Assembly (NCBI GenBank): GCA_905479515.1
Contig: CAJQMX010000300.1
Span: 1 to 5,565 of the forward strand
Reading direction: 5' to 3'
Length of the DNA: 5,565 nucleotides
DNA from: an uncultured Parasphingopyxis sp.
GTDB lineage: Bacteria; Pseudomonadota; Alphaproteobacteria; Sphingomonadales; Sphingomonadaceae
Positions within the stretch are counted from its first letter, which is position 1; every line of letters starts with the position of its first letter. Below are positions 1 to 4,496 of this stretch, piece by piece. The position numbers and the translations under genes were made by a program. A model generated the notes under the pieces. The model had not been told where the DNA came from. It was given only the letters and a program-made list of their open reading frames with translations, and did no database searches.

Positions 1-1
1 C

Positions 2-595
2 GATTTGCCCTCCAAGCGCCTATACGTGTTCAATCCGGCAGGGACGCCGAAGGATTTGCGCAAGCTGGTCGGCGGCAAGATCCGCGAGGAACTGATCGTT
101 GCGAACTGGCCTGACCTATTCCGCTGCGCCGCTACCATGGCTGCCGGCAAGATCAAGCCGAGCCAGTTGCTCCGCAAGCTCGCCTCCTACCCGCGCCAGA
201 ACGATCTGGCGGTTGCGCTGCGTGAGGTCGGCCGTGTGGAACGAACACTCTTTATAATCGAGTGGATCCTCGACACGGACATGCAGCGGCGCGCCCAGAT
301 CGGTCTCAACAAGGGCGAGGCTCACCATGCTCTCAAGAATGCGTTGCGCATCGGCCGCCAAGGCGAAATCCGTGACCGCACCACCGAAGGGCAACATTAC
401 CGGATTGCTGGCCTCAACCTGCTCACCGCAATCATCATCTACTGGAACACTGTCCACATCGGCCACGCGGTCGCCGAACGGCGAAGCGAAGGACTCGAAG
501 TGCCGCCCGAACTTCTGGCGCACATCTCTCCGCTCGGTTGGGCGCACATATTACTGACAGGCGAATATCTCTGGCCCAAAGCCGCAAGCGCTTAG
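2..595 (+). CDS. tnpA: Tn3-family transposase, C-terminal fragment (5' end outside window)
   Basis: This is the last 197 residues of a DDE transposase that normally has about 950-1000. It cuts and joins DNA at the transposon's terminal repeats during replicative transposition. The frame is open from base 2, so no start codon is in the window; the TTG at 5 is internal. The family motif LNKGEAHHAL is present, and its glutamate (codon 317-319) should be the third acidic catalytic residue of the DDE triad. The C-terminal block GWAHILLTGEYLWP is the usual Tn3-family ending. The TAG stop (593-595) lies inside the terminal inverted repeat, as in several family members. The visible part is intact; activity depends on the missing part. 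Confidence 0.93.
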   Translation, partial: DLPSKRLYVFNPAGTPKDLRKLVGGKIREELIVANWPDLFRCAATMAAGKIKPSQLLRKLASYPRQNDLAVALREVGRVERTLFIIEWILDTDMQRRAQIGLNKGEAHHALKNALRIGRQGEIRDRTTEGQHYRIAGLNLLTAIIIYWNTVHIGHAVAERRSEGLEVPPELLAHISPLGWAHILLTGEYLWPKAASA

Positions 596-628
596 AGTGT
601 CATTCCGCCCCCAGCCGGAACCGACCCC
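591..628. repeat. 38-bp terminal inverted repeat (right) of the Tn3-family element
   Basis: Read on the minus strand from 628 inward, it begins GGGGTCGGTTCCGGCTGGGG and ends CTCTAAG, which is the Tn3-family pattern: a GGGG outer edge, 38 bp long and a terminal TAAG. It matches my recollection of the Tn5393 repeat (GGGGTCGTTTGC..., GGGGGCGGAAT core, CTAAG end) at most positions. The tnpA stop codon lies at its inner edge. The matching left repeat is not in the window. Confidence 0.82.
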
Positions 629-1087
629 CTCTACCTGCTGGATGAATTCGCCGCCCTCGGCCACCTGGCTCCCGTTGAGCGCGCCATGGGCCTCATGGCC
701 GGCTACGGCGTCCAGCTCTGGCCGATCCTGCAAGACGTTCACCAGCTCCGCGCCACCTACGGCCAGCGCGCCGGCACATTCCTGTCGAACGCCGGCGTCC
801 TACAGGTCTTCGGCGTCAACGATCACGATAGCGCCCGCCTCGTCTCCGATCTGCTCGGGCAAGAGACGGTCGTGTTCCAGACCATGAGCCGCGCCCTCGA
901 TGCCGAAAAAACCGGCATCACCTACGGCGAGCAACACACCGCCCGGCCGCTGCTGACGCCGGATGAGGTCCGCAACCTGCCGCAAAATCTCGAACTGCTG
1001 TTCCTGGCCGGGCAACGGCCGATCGTCGCCGGCAAGCTCGCCTATTACGCCGATTCCGAGTTCCGGGGGCTGTTCGACCAGGCATGA
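629..1087 (+). pseudogene. traG: TraG/VirD4-type coupling protein, 3' remnant truncated by the transposon
   Basis: This frame encodes the C-terminal 152 residues of a type IV secretion coupling ATPase, the inner-membrane protein that links the relaxosome to the mating channel. It starts at the Walker B region (LYLLDEFAALG, from 629) and continues through the conserved ILQDVHQLRATYG block and the FGVNDHDSARLVSDLLG block. The membrane anchor and Walker A, several hundred residues, are missing, and the break coincides exactly with the transposon edge. An ATG at 686 could give a 133-aa product, but that would lack Walker B. The remnant is in the same frame as tnpA, separated only by the tnpA TAG. 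The stop TGA (1085-1087) overlaps the next gene's ATG. Homology is clear; loss of function is inferred from the truncation. Confidence 0.9.
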
Positions 1088-1488
1088 AAGATGAAACCAT
1101 GACCGACACCGATACGCCCGAATGGCCCGATCCCGCCGACAAGGTCTATGCCGTCGAGCAAGCCAAGCGGCTCCGCAACCAGGTCGCAGAGGGCGGATTG
1201 CGATTTGAAGCCTATTTGCCGCCGTCTCTGGCCCTGTGGCTGCTCGACCTGATCGAACAGGGCAAGTTCCTTGATCCGTCCGAAGCCGTGTTCGTGATCC
1301 TGGGCGAACATAAGGAGCTGGAACCCCATGCCGATCTGCGCCGGGAACTGCTCAAGCGCAGCATACAGGCGGCGGCCGATGATCCCCGGCCGGGTATTTC
1401 GGGCGAGGAAATGAAAGCACGGTTGCGCGAGAAGTTCAAAAACCCCCTGCCCGAGCCGGCCAGATGGGAAAAGCGGTCCCGGCGCTGA
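1084..1488 (+). CDS. Small ParD/CopG-like protein downstream of traG (function unknown)
   Basis: A 134-aa acidic and basic protein with no signal peptide or membrane segment. The middle resembles a degenerate ribbon-helix-helix antitoxin: a strand-like RFEAYLPPSL (about 40-49), then DLIEQGKFLDPSEAVFVIL (about 56-74), which aligns by eye with the ParD pattern of a helix, 'sGry.s.SEvvr..L' and a second helix. The tail ISGEEMKARLREKF is also ParD-like. Its ATG overlaps the traG TGA in an ATGA, so it was probably translationally coupled to traG and belonged to the transfer operon. A second ATG at 1099 (MTDTDTPEW) is a credible alternative start with GAAAGA upstream. No toxin gene lies next to it. 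With traG cut off from its promoter, expression now may depend on read-through from tnpA. The assignment is pattern recognition only. Confidence 0.6.
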   Translation: MKDETMTDTDTPEWPDPADKVYAVEQAKRLRNQVAEGGLRFEAYLPPSLALWLLDLIEQGKFLDPSEAVFVILGEHKELEPHADLRRELLKRSIQAAADDPRPGISGEEMKARLREKFKNPLPEPARWEKRSRR

Positions 1489-1591
1489 CGCACCGGGGCT
1501 TCTCTCTTGCGGCCCTCCGGTCACTTCGGCGCTATGTGGGAGCGCGTTCCCTCCGGGCCGGTCGCGGCTTCCGCCGCTCGGCACAACGCTA

Positions 1592-1642
1592 GCCCCCGGC
1601 CGGCCCGCTCTATCAAATCGGGCCGTAGGGATGGCCGGGGGC
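1592..1642. terminator. Nested GC-rich hairpin between convergent operons (possible terminator)
   Basis: A perfect 10-bp outer stem (GCCCCCGGCC at 1592-1601 with GGCCGGGGGC at 1633-1642) encloses a 6-bp inner stem (GGCCCG at 1602-1607 with CGGGCC at 1619-1624), leaving an 11-nt loop and an 8-nt bulge. It lies between the plus-strand traG-side genes and the minus-strand parDE-side genes, which converge here. No U-run follows on either strand, so intrinsic termination is uncertain; it could equally be a barrier or protein site. The rest of the 1489-1680 gap shows no convincing gene. Confidence 0.4.
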
Positions 1643-1650
1643 GGATAATT

Positions 1651-1672
1651 ACATGCTTATAGGAAAGCATGT
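1651..1672. repeat. CATG cluster 1: palindromic pair of boxes 16 bp apart
   Basis: ACATGCTT (1651-1658) and AAGCATGT (1665-1672) form a perfect 8-bp inverted repeat around atagga. The CATG boxes begin at 1652 and 1668, 16 bp apart. The 20-bp core CATGCTTATAGGAAAGCATG matches modules in clusters 2 and 3 (minus strand) at 16/20 and 18/20 positions. It lies just past the stop of the last minus-strand gene. It could form a hairpin in the parDE transcript, but the match to the other clusters favours a protein-binding site. Confidence 0.7.
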
Positions 1673-1681
1673 TGCCCTGCC

Positions 1682-1825
1682 CTACTTCGGCGCTTCGATC
1701 GGTCGGACCTTCTCGCCAAGGTGCCGGGCCATGATCTGCTCATAGGTCGCCGCGTCCATAAGCCCGAGGCGGCGCTGTGCGCCCGCCATTTCCGCGATCT
1801 CGCGGGCGAGGCAGCGGCTCCGCAT
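1682..1825 (-). CDS. 47-aa unknown protein downstream of parE
   Basis: A short, mostly helical protein starting MRSRCLAREI and containing GLMDAATYEQIMARHLG. The ATG at 1825 is preceded by GGGAG about 10 bases upstream and lies 17 bases past the parE stop, so it is probably the third gene of the parDE operon. An upstream ATG at 1864 (60 aa) would overlap parE. The GLMDAATYE segment recalls the N-terminal arm of HigA/NadS-type antitoxins, but the helix-turn-helix that would follow is absent, so it may be a truncated antitoxin remnant. I do not recognise it as a named family. The product could also be untranslated. Confidence 0.45.
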   Translation of the reverse strand: MRSRCLAREIAEMAGAQRRLGLMDAATYEQIMARHLGEKVRPIEAPK

Positions 1826-1841
1826 GGTTGTCACGCTCCCG

Positions 1842-2162
1842 CTAGTGTTCTGGCGTGTCGTCATCTTGAAAATTCGCCTCGTAGTCCTGGCCGCCGTAAT
1901 AGACGCCGATGATATTCACGGTGTCGTCCGCTACCTCAAACAGTATCGTCACACGCCGGCGAAACCCAAGTGTTCGCAAGCCCGGTCGAAGATCGTCGCG
2001 CCGCGTGCCTCGGTGCGGAAAGGTTTGCAGATTCTCGCAATAGTCCACGATGGAATCGACATATCGCGCCGCTATTGCGGGCGACGCTGCCCCGGAAATA
2101 TCGACTTCCAGCTTGTCGAGCTGGTCGAGAGCTTCCGGGGTGAAGTGAACCGTATGGGTCAC
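1842..2162 (-). CDS. parE: RelE/ParE-superfamily toxin
   Basis: A 106-aa protein of typical ParE length. ParE toxins block DNA gyrase and kill plasmid-free daughter cells; other superfamily members cleave mRNA at the ribosome, so the target is not settled by sequence. Visible family features are the N-terminal VHFTPEALDQLDKLE helix region, FPHRGTRRDDLRPGLR (about 48-63), the basic strand GFRRRVTILFEV (about 66-77) and the closing strand VNIIGVYYGGQDYE (about 82-95). The start is GTG, overlapping the parD stop TGA as GTGA (2162-2159), which implies translational coupling with antitoxin made first. No Shine-Dalgarno is evident. The frame is intact. Confidence 0.9.
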   Translation of the reverse strand: MTHTVHFTPEALDQLDKLEVDISGAASPAIAARYVDSIVDYCENLQTFPHRGTRRDDLRPGLRTLGFRRRVTILFEVADDTVNIIGVYYGGQDYEANFQDDDTPEH

Positions 2163-2434
2163 GCTGAGGCGGGCCGCTTGCGCTTTTCGGCAAGGTGCTG
2201 GCGCACCTCGCCGACGCTGAGCGCCCGGCTAGGATCGGCTTTCAGCTTGTCGTAGGCGGCAACGCCTTCCGTGCGCAGCCAGCTTTCAAGGGCCTTGTCG
2301 CGCGCCTGCAAGGCCCGCAGGCCGTCGCGAATAACCTCGCTGTCGCTGGCATATTCGCCCGACGAAACCTTGCTCTTGACCATCTGTGCCATTTCGTTCG
2401 GCAACGTGACGCTCAACTGCTGTGTGCTGCGCAT
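2159..2434 (-). CDS. parD: ParD-family ribbon-helix-helix antitoxin
   Basis: A 91-aa antitoxin that neutralises the adjacent ParE and normally represses its own operon. The RHH fold is visible: strand QQLSVTLP (5-12), helix EMAQMVKSKVSSGEY (14-28), then SDSEVIRDGLRALQARD (30-46) as the second helix. The C-terminal part (from about 50, ending SVGEVRQHLAEKRKR) would wrap the toxin. The ATG at 2434 is chosen over an upstream start at 2482 because GGGAGA precedes it at good spacing and the RHH strand then begins close to the N-terminus, as in the family. parE follows with a 4-base overlap. The 145-bp gap upstream holds CATG cluster 2; no strong -10/-35 pair is clear. Confidence 0.92.
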   Translation of the reverse strand: MRSTQQLSVTLPNEMAQMVKSKVSSGEYASDSEVIRDGLRALQARDKALESWLRTEGVAAYDKLKADPSRALSVGEVRQHLAEKRKRPASA

Positions 2435-2531
2435 GGGAATCTCCCGTGTTGGATCGTGCTCAGTAGGATTAAACACTATCACACATGAGCTTGATTGGGA
2501 ACCTCACAACTGACGGGCAACACGTCAAAGC

Positions 2532-2573
2532 TGTCATGCTTGCATGATTTCCTGCAATCATGTTGGCATGACA
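2532..2573. repeat. CATG cluster 2: four boxes in a two-fold symmetric arrangement
   Basis: CATG boxes begin at 2535, 2543, 2559 and 2567, giving spacings of 8, 16 and 8. The outer arms TGTCATG (2532-2538) and CATGACA (2567-2573) and the inner arms CATGATT (2543-2549) and AATCATG (2556-2562) are inverted repeats, so the whole site has dyad symmetry. The skipped register position 2551 holds CCTG. It lies 7 bases past the stop of the RHH gene and about 100 bases upstream of parD, so it could act on parDE expression. Confidence 0.72.
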
Positions 2574-2579
2574 TTAGCC

Positions 2580-2900
2580 CTAGTCGTCGCCCTCGCGGAC
2601 AACCGGATAATTGTATTTGGCGAAAAGCAGGTTCAGCGCCTCGGCAACAAGCCGCTCCTTCGGAATCTTCTTGCCCTTCTCATCCCTGCTGCGAAAGCTG
2701 ATTTCGTCCAGCGTCTCCCAATAGGCGGGCGGCAGAAAATGCGTTCTGCCGAGCTTGTTAGCGCGCGAGGGCGCAACGTAGCTCCCGGCCGACTGTGAGC
2801 CTGGCGCGCTCCCTTGCGGCTCTGCCGGGGCCTCTGGAGCGGATGCGGGTTGCTCTGCGGTCTTGATCGCCGTGGCGAGAAGCGAAGGCCTGCGGCTCAT
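2580..2900 (-). CDS. Ribbon-helix-helix protein next to ParA; proposed centromere-binding partner (ParB/ParG analogue)
   Basis: A 106-aa protein with two parts. Residues 1-50 are low-complexity, rich in A, P, S and Q, starting basic (MSRRPSLLATAIK), and are likely flexible. Residues 51-100 fit a ribbon-helix-helix: strand RTHFLPP (52-58), helix AYWETLDEISFR (59-70), then IPKERLVAEALNLLFAKY (79-96). A disordered N-tail plus RHH domain is the architecture of ParG, which binds the centromere and stimulates the ParF ATPase with its tail. The ATG overlaps the parA stop as ATGA (2900-2897), and the Shine-Dalgarno AAAGGA lies within the parA 3' end. CATG arrays flank the gene on both sides. VirC2 or another RHH regulator is an alternative; the partition role is inferred from ParA linkage and the 8-bp box array. 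Confidence 0.75.
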   Translation of the reverse strand: MSRRPSLLATAIKTAEQPASAPEAPAEPQGSAPGSQSAGSYVAPSRANKLGRTHFLPPAYWETLDEISFRSRDEKGKKIPKERLVAEALNLLFAKYNYPVVREGDD

Positions 2901-3556
2901 GCTTTCATCCTTTCATGCTTTCCTGTAATCATGCTTGCCTGCTCTGAAAGGAACGTGAACAGGCCGGCGACTTCCTGGGCCGCACGGCCATGCGGTTCCA
3001 GCTCTTGCGGCGTCTGCCCCAAGGCCGGGGCGTCCTCATAGGTTTTCCGGCGCGACATATGGATGGGGGCGACCTTCACGTTAAAGCTCGCGGCAATCGC
3101 GGCGGCATCATCAATTGCCCTGCCCCCGGCGTTCGGATGCACCAGATTGAGCACAACGAACGTGGGCGGACTGCCGGCTATATCCAGCAGCCGCTTTAGC
3201 GGCTCCAAAGTTTCGATCGAAAATATCTGCGCCTGCGACGGCACCAGCACTATGTCGGCGTGCTTGGCCGCTTCGGTTGAAGCGCTGTCCATCTTGCCGG
3301 GCGTGTCGATGAACACCCAATCCATGCCAAGGCCGCGATAGGCGTCCAGTGAGCGCCGGATAGCGCCGGGCTGGATTGAGGCAACGTCCGGGCCGTCACC
3401 TTCGCGCCGGTCGAACCAGTTGACGGCGTTTGTCTGTGGATCGAGGTCGAGCAAAGCCGATTTCTTCCCGGCCAGATGAGCCGCGACCGCAAGCGCCGTC
3501 GCGATCGTCGTCTTTCCGGTCCCGCCCTTCTGCGTACAGAACGCCACTGTAATCAT
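2897..3556 (-). CDS. parA: Small ParA-type partition ATPase
   Basis: A 219-aa ParA/MinD-superfamily ATPase, the size of type Ib partition motors such as ParF, lacking the N-terminal DNA-binding HTH of larger ParAs. It would form nucleoid-associated ATP-dependent structures that move plasmid copies apart. The deviant Walker A KGGTGKTT spans residues 10-17, with signature lysine K10 and catalytic K15; the A' motif LLDLDPQ is at 35-41, and Walker B WVFIDTPG is at 80-87. All are intact. The ATG at 3556 has AAAGGA 7 bases upstream. The stop overlaps the RHH gene start by 4 bases, so the two are an operon. CATG cluster 4 lies at the start and cluster 3 in the last codons, suggesting autoregulation. 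VirC1 and MipZ are related families but fit the context less well. Confidence 0.93.
   Translation of the reverse strand: MITVAFCTQKGGTGKTTIATALAVAAHLAGKKSALLDLDPQTNAVNWFDRREGDGPDVASIQPGAIRRSLDAYRGLGMDWVFIDTPGKMDSASTEAAKHADIVLVPSQAQIFSIETLEPLKRLLDIAGSPPTFVVLNLVHPNAGGRAIDDAAAIAASFNVKVAPIHMSRRKTYEDAPALGQTPQELEPHGRAAQEVAGLFTFLSEQASMITGKHERMKA
2898..2941. repeat. CATG cluster 3: 16-bp repeats inside the 3' end of parA
   Basis: CATG boxes begin at 2898, 2914 and 2930, exactly 16 bp apart, with near-matches CATC at 2906 and CCTG at 2922 and 2938 in the same 8-bp register. The cluster encodes the last ParA residues (ASMITGKHERMKA) and at the same time provides AAAGGA and the ATG (2900) of the RHH gene. 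The minus-strand sequence CATGAAAGGATGAAAGCATG (2917-2898) matches the parA leader at 19 of 20 positions. Binding here could block translation initiation or transcription through the operon. Confidence 0.75.
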
Positions 3557-3623
3557 GATTTCATCCTTTCATGAAATAACATTTACATGTTCTCTCTGAT
3601 ACATGAAAACATGTTTTCATGTA
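3554..3623. promoter_or_regulatory. CATG cluster 4: operator or centromere-like array upstream of parA
   Basis: Six CATG boxes begin at 3554, 3570, 3586, 3602, 3610 and 3618, giving spacings of 16, 16, 16, 8 and 8. Bases 3600-3623 are a perfect 24-bp palindrome holding three boxes with AAAA and TTTT spacers. The first box contains the parA ATG and the second borders its Shine-Dalgarno AAAGGA. A weak minus-strand promoter is possible (TTTTCA at 3609-3604, 18-bp spacer, TAAATG at 3585-3580), overlapped by the boxes, as expected for autorepression. ParG operators and centromeres have the same 4-bp box plus 4-bp spacer layout, with a different tetramer. This is the longest cluster and the best centromere candidate. 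Confidence 0.75.
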
Positions 3624-3634
3624 GGAAGGGTTAA

Positions 3635-3706
3635 CTACTCCGCTTCCTCGGCGGCCGCCATCGGCTCGTCGCACTCGCCACAAATCAGGCGGACACCGGG
3701 TTTAGC
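3635..3706 (-). other. Detached C-terminal zinc-ribbon half of the SprT-like gene
   Basis: After the TAG at 3709-3707 the same frame stays open for 23 more codons to a second TAG (3637-3635), and it encodes AKPGVRLICGECDEP followed by an alanine/glutamate tail. CGEC supplies the second CxxC knuckle that pairs with CPSC just before the stop. The two halves together make a four-cysteine ribbon, so this is former or read-through coding sequence rather than intergenic DNA. The stretch between it and CATG cluster 4 is about 11 bp. Confidence 0.75.
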
Positions 3707-4288
3707 CTAGGCGTTCAACTCACATGACGGGCAGGTGTAACGGGTCTTGCTGGCCGACTTCGCCTTGCGCGCCTTCCGGGCGTCGGCATCGTCCCAAAGC
3801 TCGACATAGAGGGCGGTAAAGTCGGGCTGCGCCGCCAGCTCGGCAAAGGCGCGGGCATAGCGGCCGCCCTCGACAATGTAGTGGCTGCATGACTGCCCGG
3901 TTTCCTTCCCGCCTGGCTGGCCGGTATCCGAAGGGTGCAAGCCGATCTCGTGCATTTTCGCCGCCCATTCCTTGTTGTGGTAGCCGGCGCGCGACGGCTT
4001 GCCGAAATGATGCTGCCAAAGGTGCGCCATCTCATGGGCGAGGGTGGAAAGGCTCTGCTCGTCGGTACGGCTTTTGAAATGCGCCGGATTCAGCGCGATT
4101 TCGTCGGTGATCTCCGCGCCGTCCTTCGATCCGAACCGGCCGCCCGCGAAATAGCCATAAGCTTTGTTTTTGCGCTGCAACGTCACGAGGCAGGCCGGCA
4201 GCTCGCCGCCGAACAGGCGATCGTTGAAAAAATCGAGCGCTTGATTCAGCGCGGCATAGGTTTTTGCGGTCGGATTGGCGGGGGACAT
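3707..4288 (-). CDS. SprT-like zinc metalloprotease, zinc ribbon cut by an amber codon
   Basis: A 193-aa SprT/Spartan-like protein. The eukaryotic relative degrades DNA-protein crosslinks; the role of plasmid-borne bacterial versions is not established. The zincin motif HEMAH is at residues 85-89, followed by WQHHFG and GYHNKEWAAKMHEIGLHP, where H104 is the likely third zinc ligand. A basic linker (RKARKAKSASKTR, 171-183) leads into YTCPSCELNA and then TAG. The second CxxC lies in frame 9 codons further on, so the natural protein was probably about 217 aa; relatives, as I recall them, have Trp at this point, so TGG to TAG is the simplest change. The ATG at 4288 is preferred over 4345, which would begin inside CATG cluster 5; AAGAAG lies upstream. 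The protease core is intact, so the shortened product may still be made. Confidence 0.85.
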   Translation of the reverse strand: MSPANPTAKTYAALNQALDFFNDRLFGGELPACLVTLQRKNKAYGYFAGGRFGSKDGAEITDEIALNPAHFKSRTDEQSLSTLAHEMAHLWQHHFGKPSRAGYHNKEWAAKMHEIGLHPSDTGQPGGKETGQSCSHYIVEGGRYARAFAELAAQPDFTALYVELWDDADARKARKAKSASKTRYTCPSCELNA

Positions 4289-4330
4289 GGTGGCTTCTTT
4301 TGTATCGTACGAAACAACAATCGCACATTT

Positions 4331-4366
4331 CAGGCATATATGCAATCATGATGACATGTTTGCATG
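4331..4366. repeat. CATG cluster 5: 8-bp-phased boxes upstream of the SprT-like gene
   Basis: CATG boxes begin at 4347, 4355 and 4363, exactly 8 bp apart, with TATG at 4339 and CAGG at 4331 continuing the register. The stretch includes the AT-rich palindrome GCATATATGC (4334-4343), which stands out from the GC-rich surroundings. It lies 43 bases upstream of the SprT-like start and downstream of rep, so it may regulate the former or serve as part of the centromere. A further palindrome TCGTACGA (4305-4312) lies between it and the gene. Confidence 0.7.
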
Positions 4367-4461
4367 TTTTGCGCCGCCCTTGCCGCCTTCTTTCTCTCGA
4401 AAGCCCATGCGACATTGGCCGCAGGCGAGGCGGTTGGTGATTTTGCTCTGAGGGTGCCGAG

Positions 4462-4486
4462 CCGGACCGCCTATTACGCGGTCCGG
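4462..4486. terminator. Hairpin downstream of rep (possible terminator)
   Basis: CCGGACCGC (4462-4470) and GCGGTCCGG (4478-4486) form a perfect 9-bp stem with a 7-nt loop. It is the second of two hairpins after the rep stop on the rep transcript. No U-run follows, so termination is not assured. Confidence 0.4.
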
Positions 4487-4496
4487 AACCGCCGCA

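Larger units (their letters stand above)
1..628 (+). mobile_element. Right end of a Tn3-family transposon (partial)
   Basis: The segment contains the C-terminal part of a Tn3-type transposase reading outward to a 38-bp terminal inverted repeat whose outer edge is GGGG at 625-628 on the complementary strand. The next base, 629, is in the middle of a traG/virD4 gene, so 628/629 is the insertion boundary. The other end, any resolvase and cargo lie to the left, outside the window. Tn3 elements normally leave a 5-bp target duplication; on this side it would be ctcta (629-633), which cannot be tested here. From memory, the terminal repeat most resembles the Tn5393 group. Confidence 0.88.

Noticed and set aside
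1045..1584. Minus-strand frame opposite the traG end and the ParD-like gene (179 aa)
   Set aside because: No family resemblance; it is antisense to two better supported plus-strand frames in high-GC DNA.
2435..2531. Promoter for parDE
   Set aside because: Candidate hexamers such as TTGTGA and GATAGT are not at acceptable spacing, so no promoter is called although one is expected here.
2898..3623. CRISPR-like regular repeats
   Set aside because: The repeats are 4 bp with 4- or 12-bp spacers and partly inside coding sequence; there are no long repeats, spacers or cas genes.
1652..4366. CATG clusters as replication iterons
   Set aside because: Plasmid iterons are usually about 17-22 bp direct repeats in one array near the origin. 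Here the unit is a palindromic tetramer on an 8-bp grid, scattered over five sites and absent from the rep leader. A Rep-binding role is not excluded but fits less well.
4346..4490. Minus-strand open stretch encoding LACGQCRMGFREKEGGKGG between rep and the SprT-like gene
   Set aside because: The CxxC is suggestive, but the frame has no upstream start codon; the only in-frame ATG with reasonable length gives 20 residues without a ribosome site.
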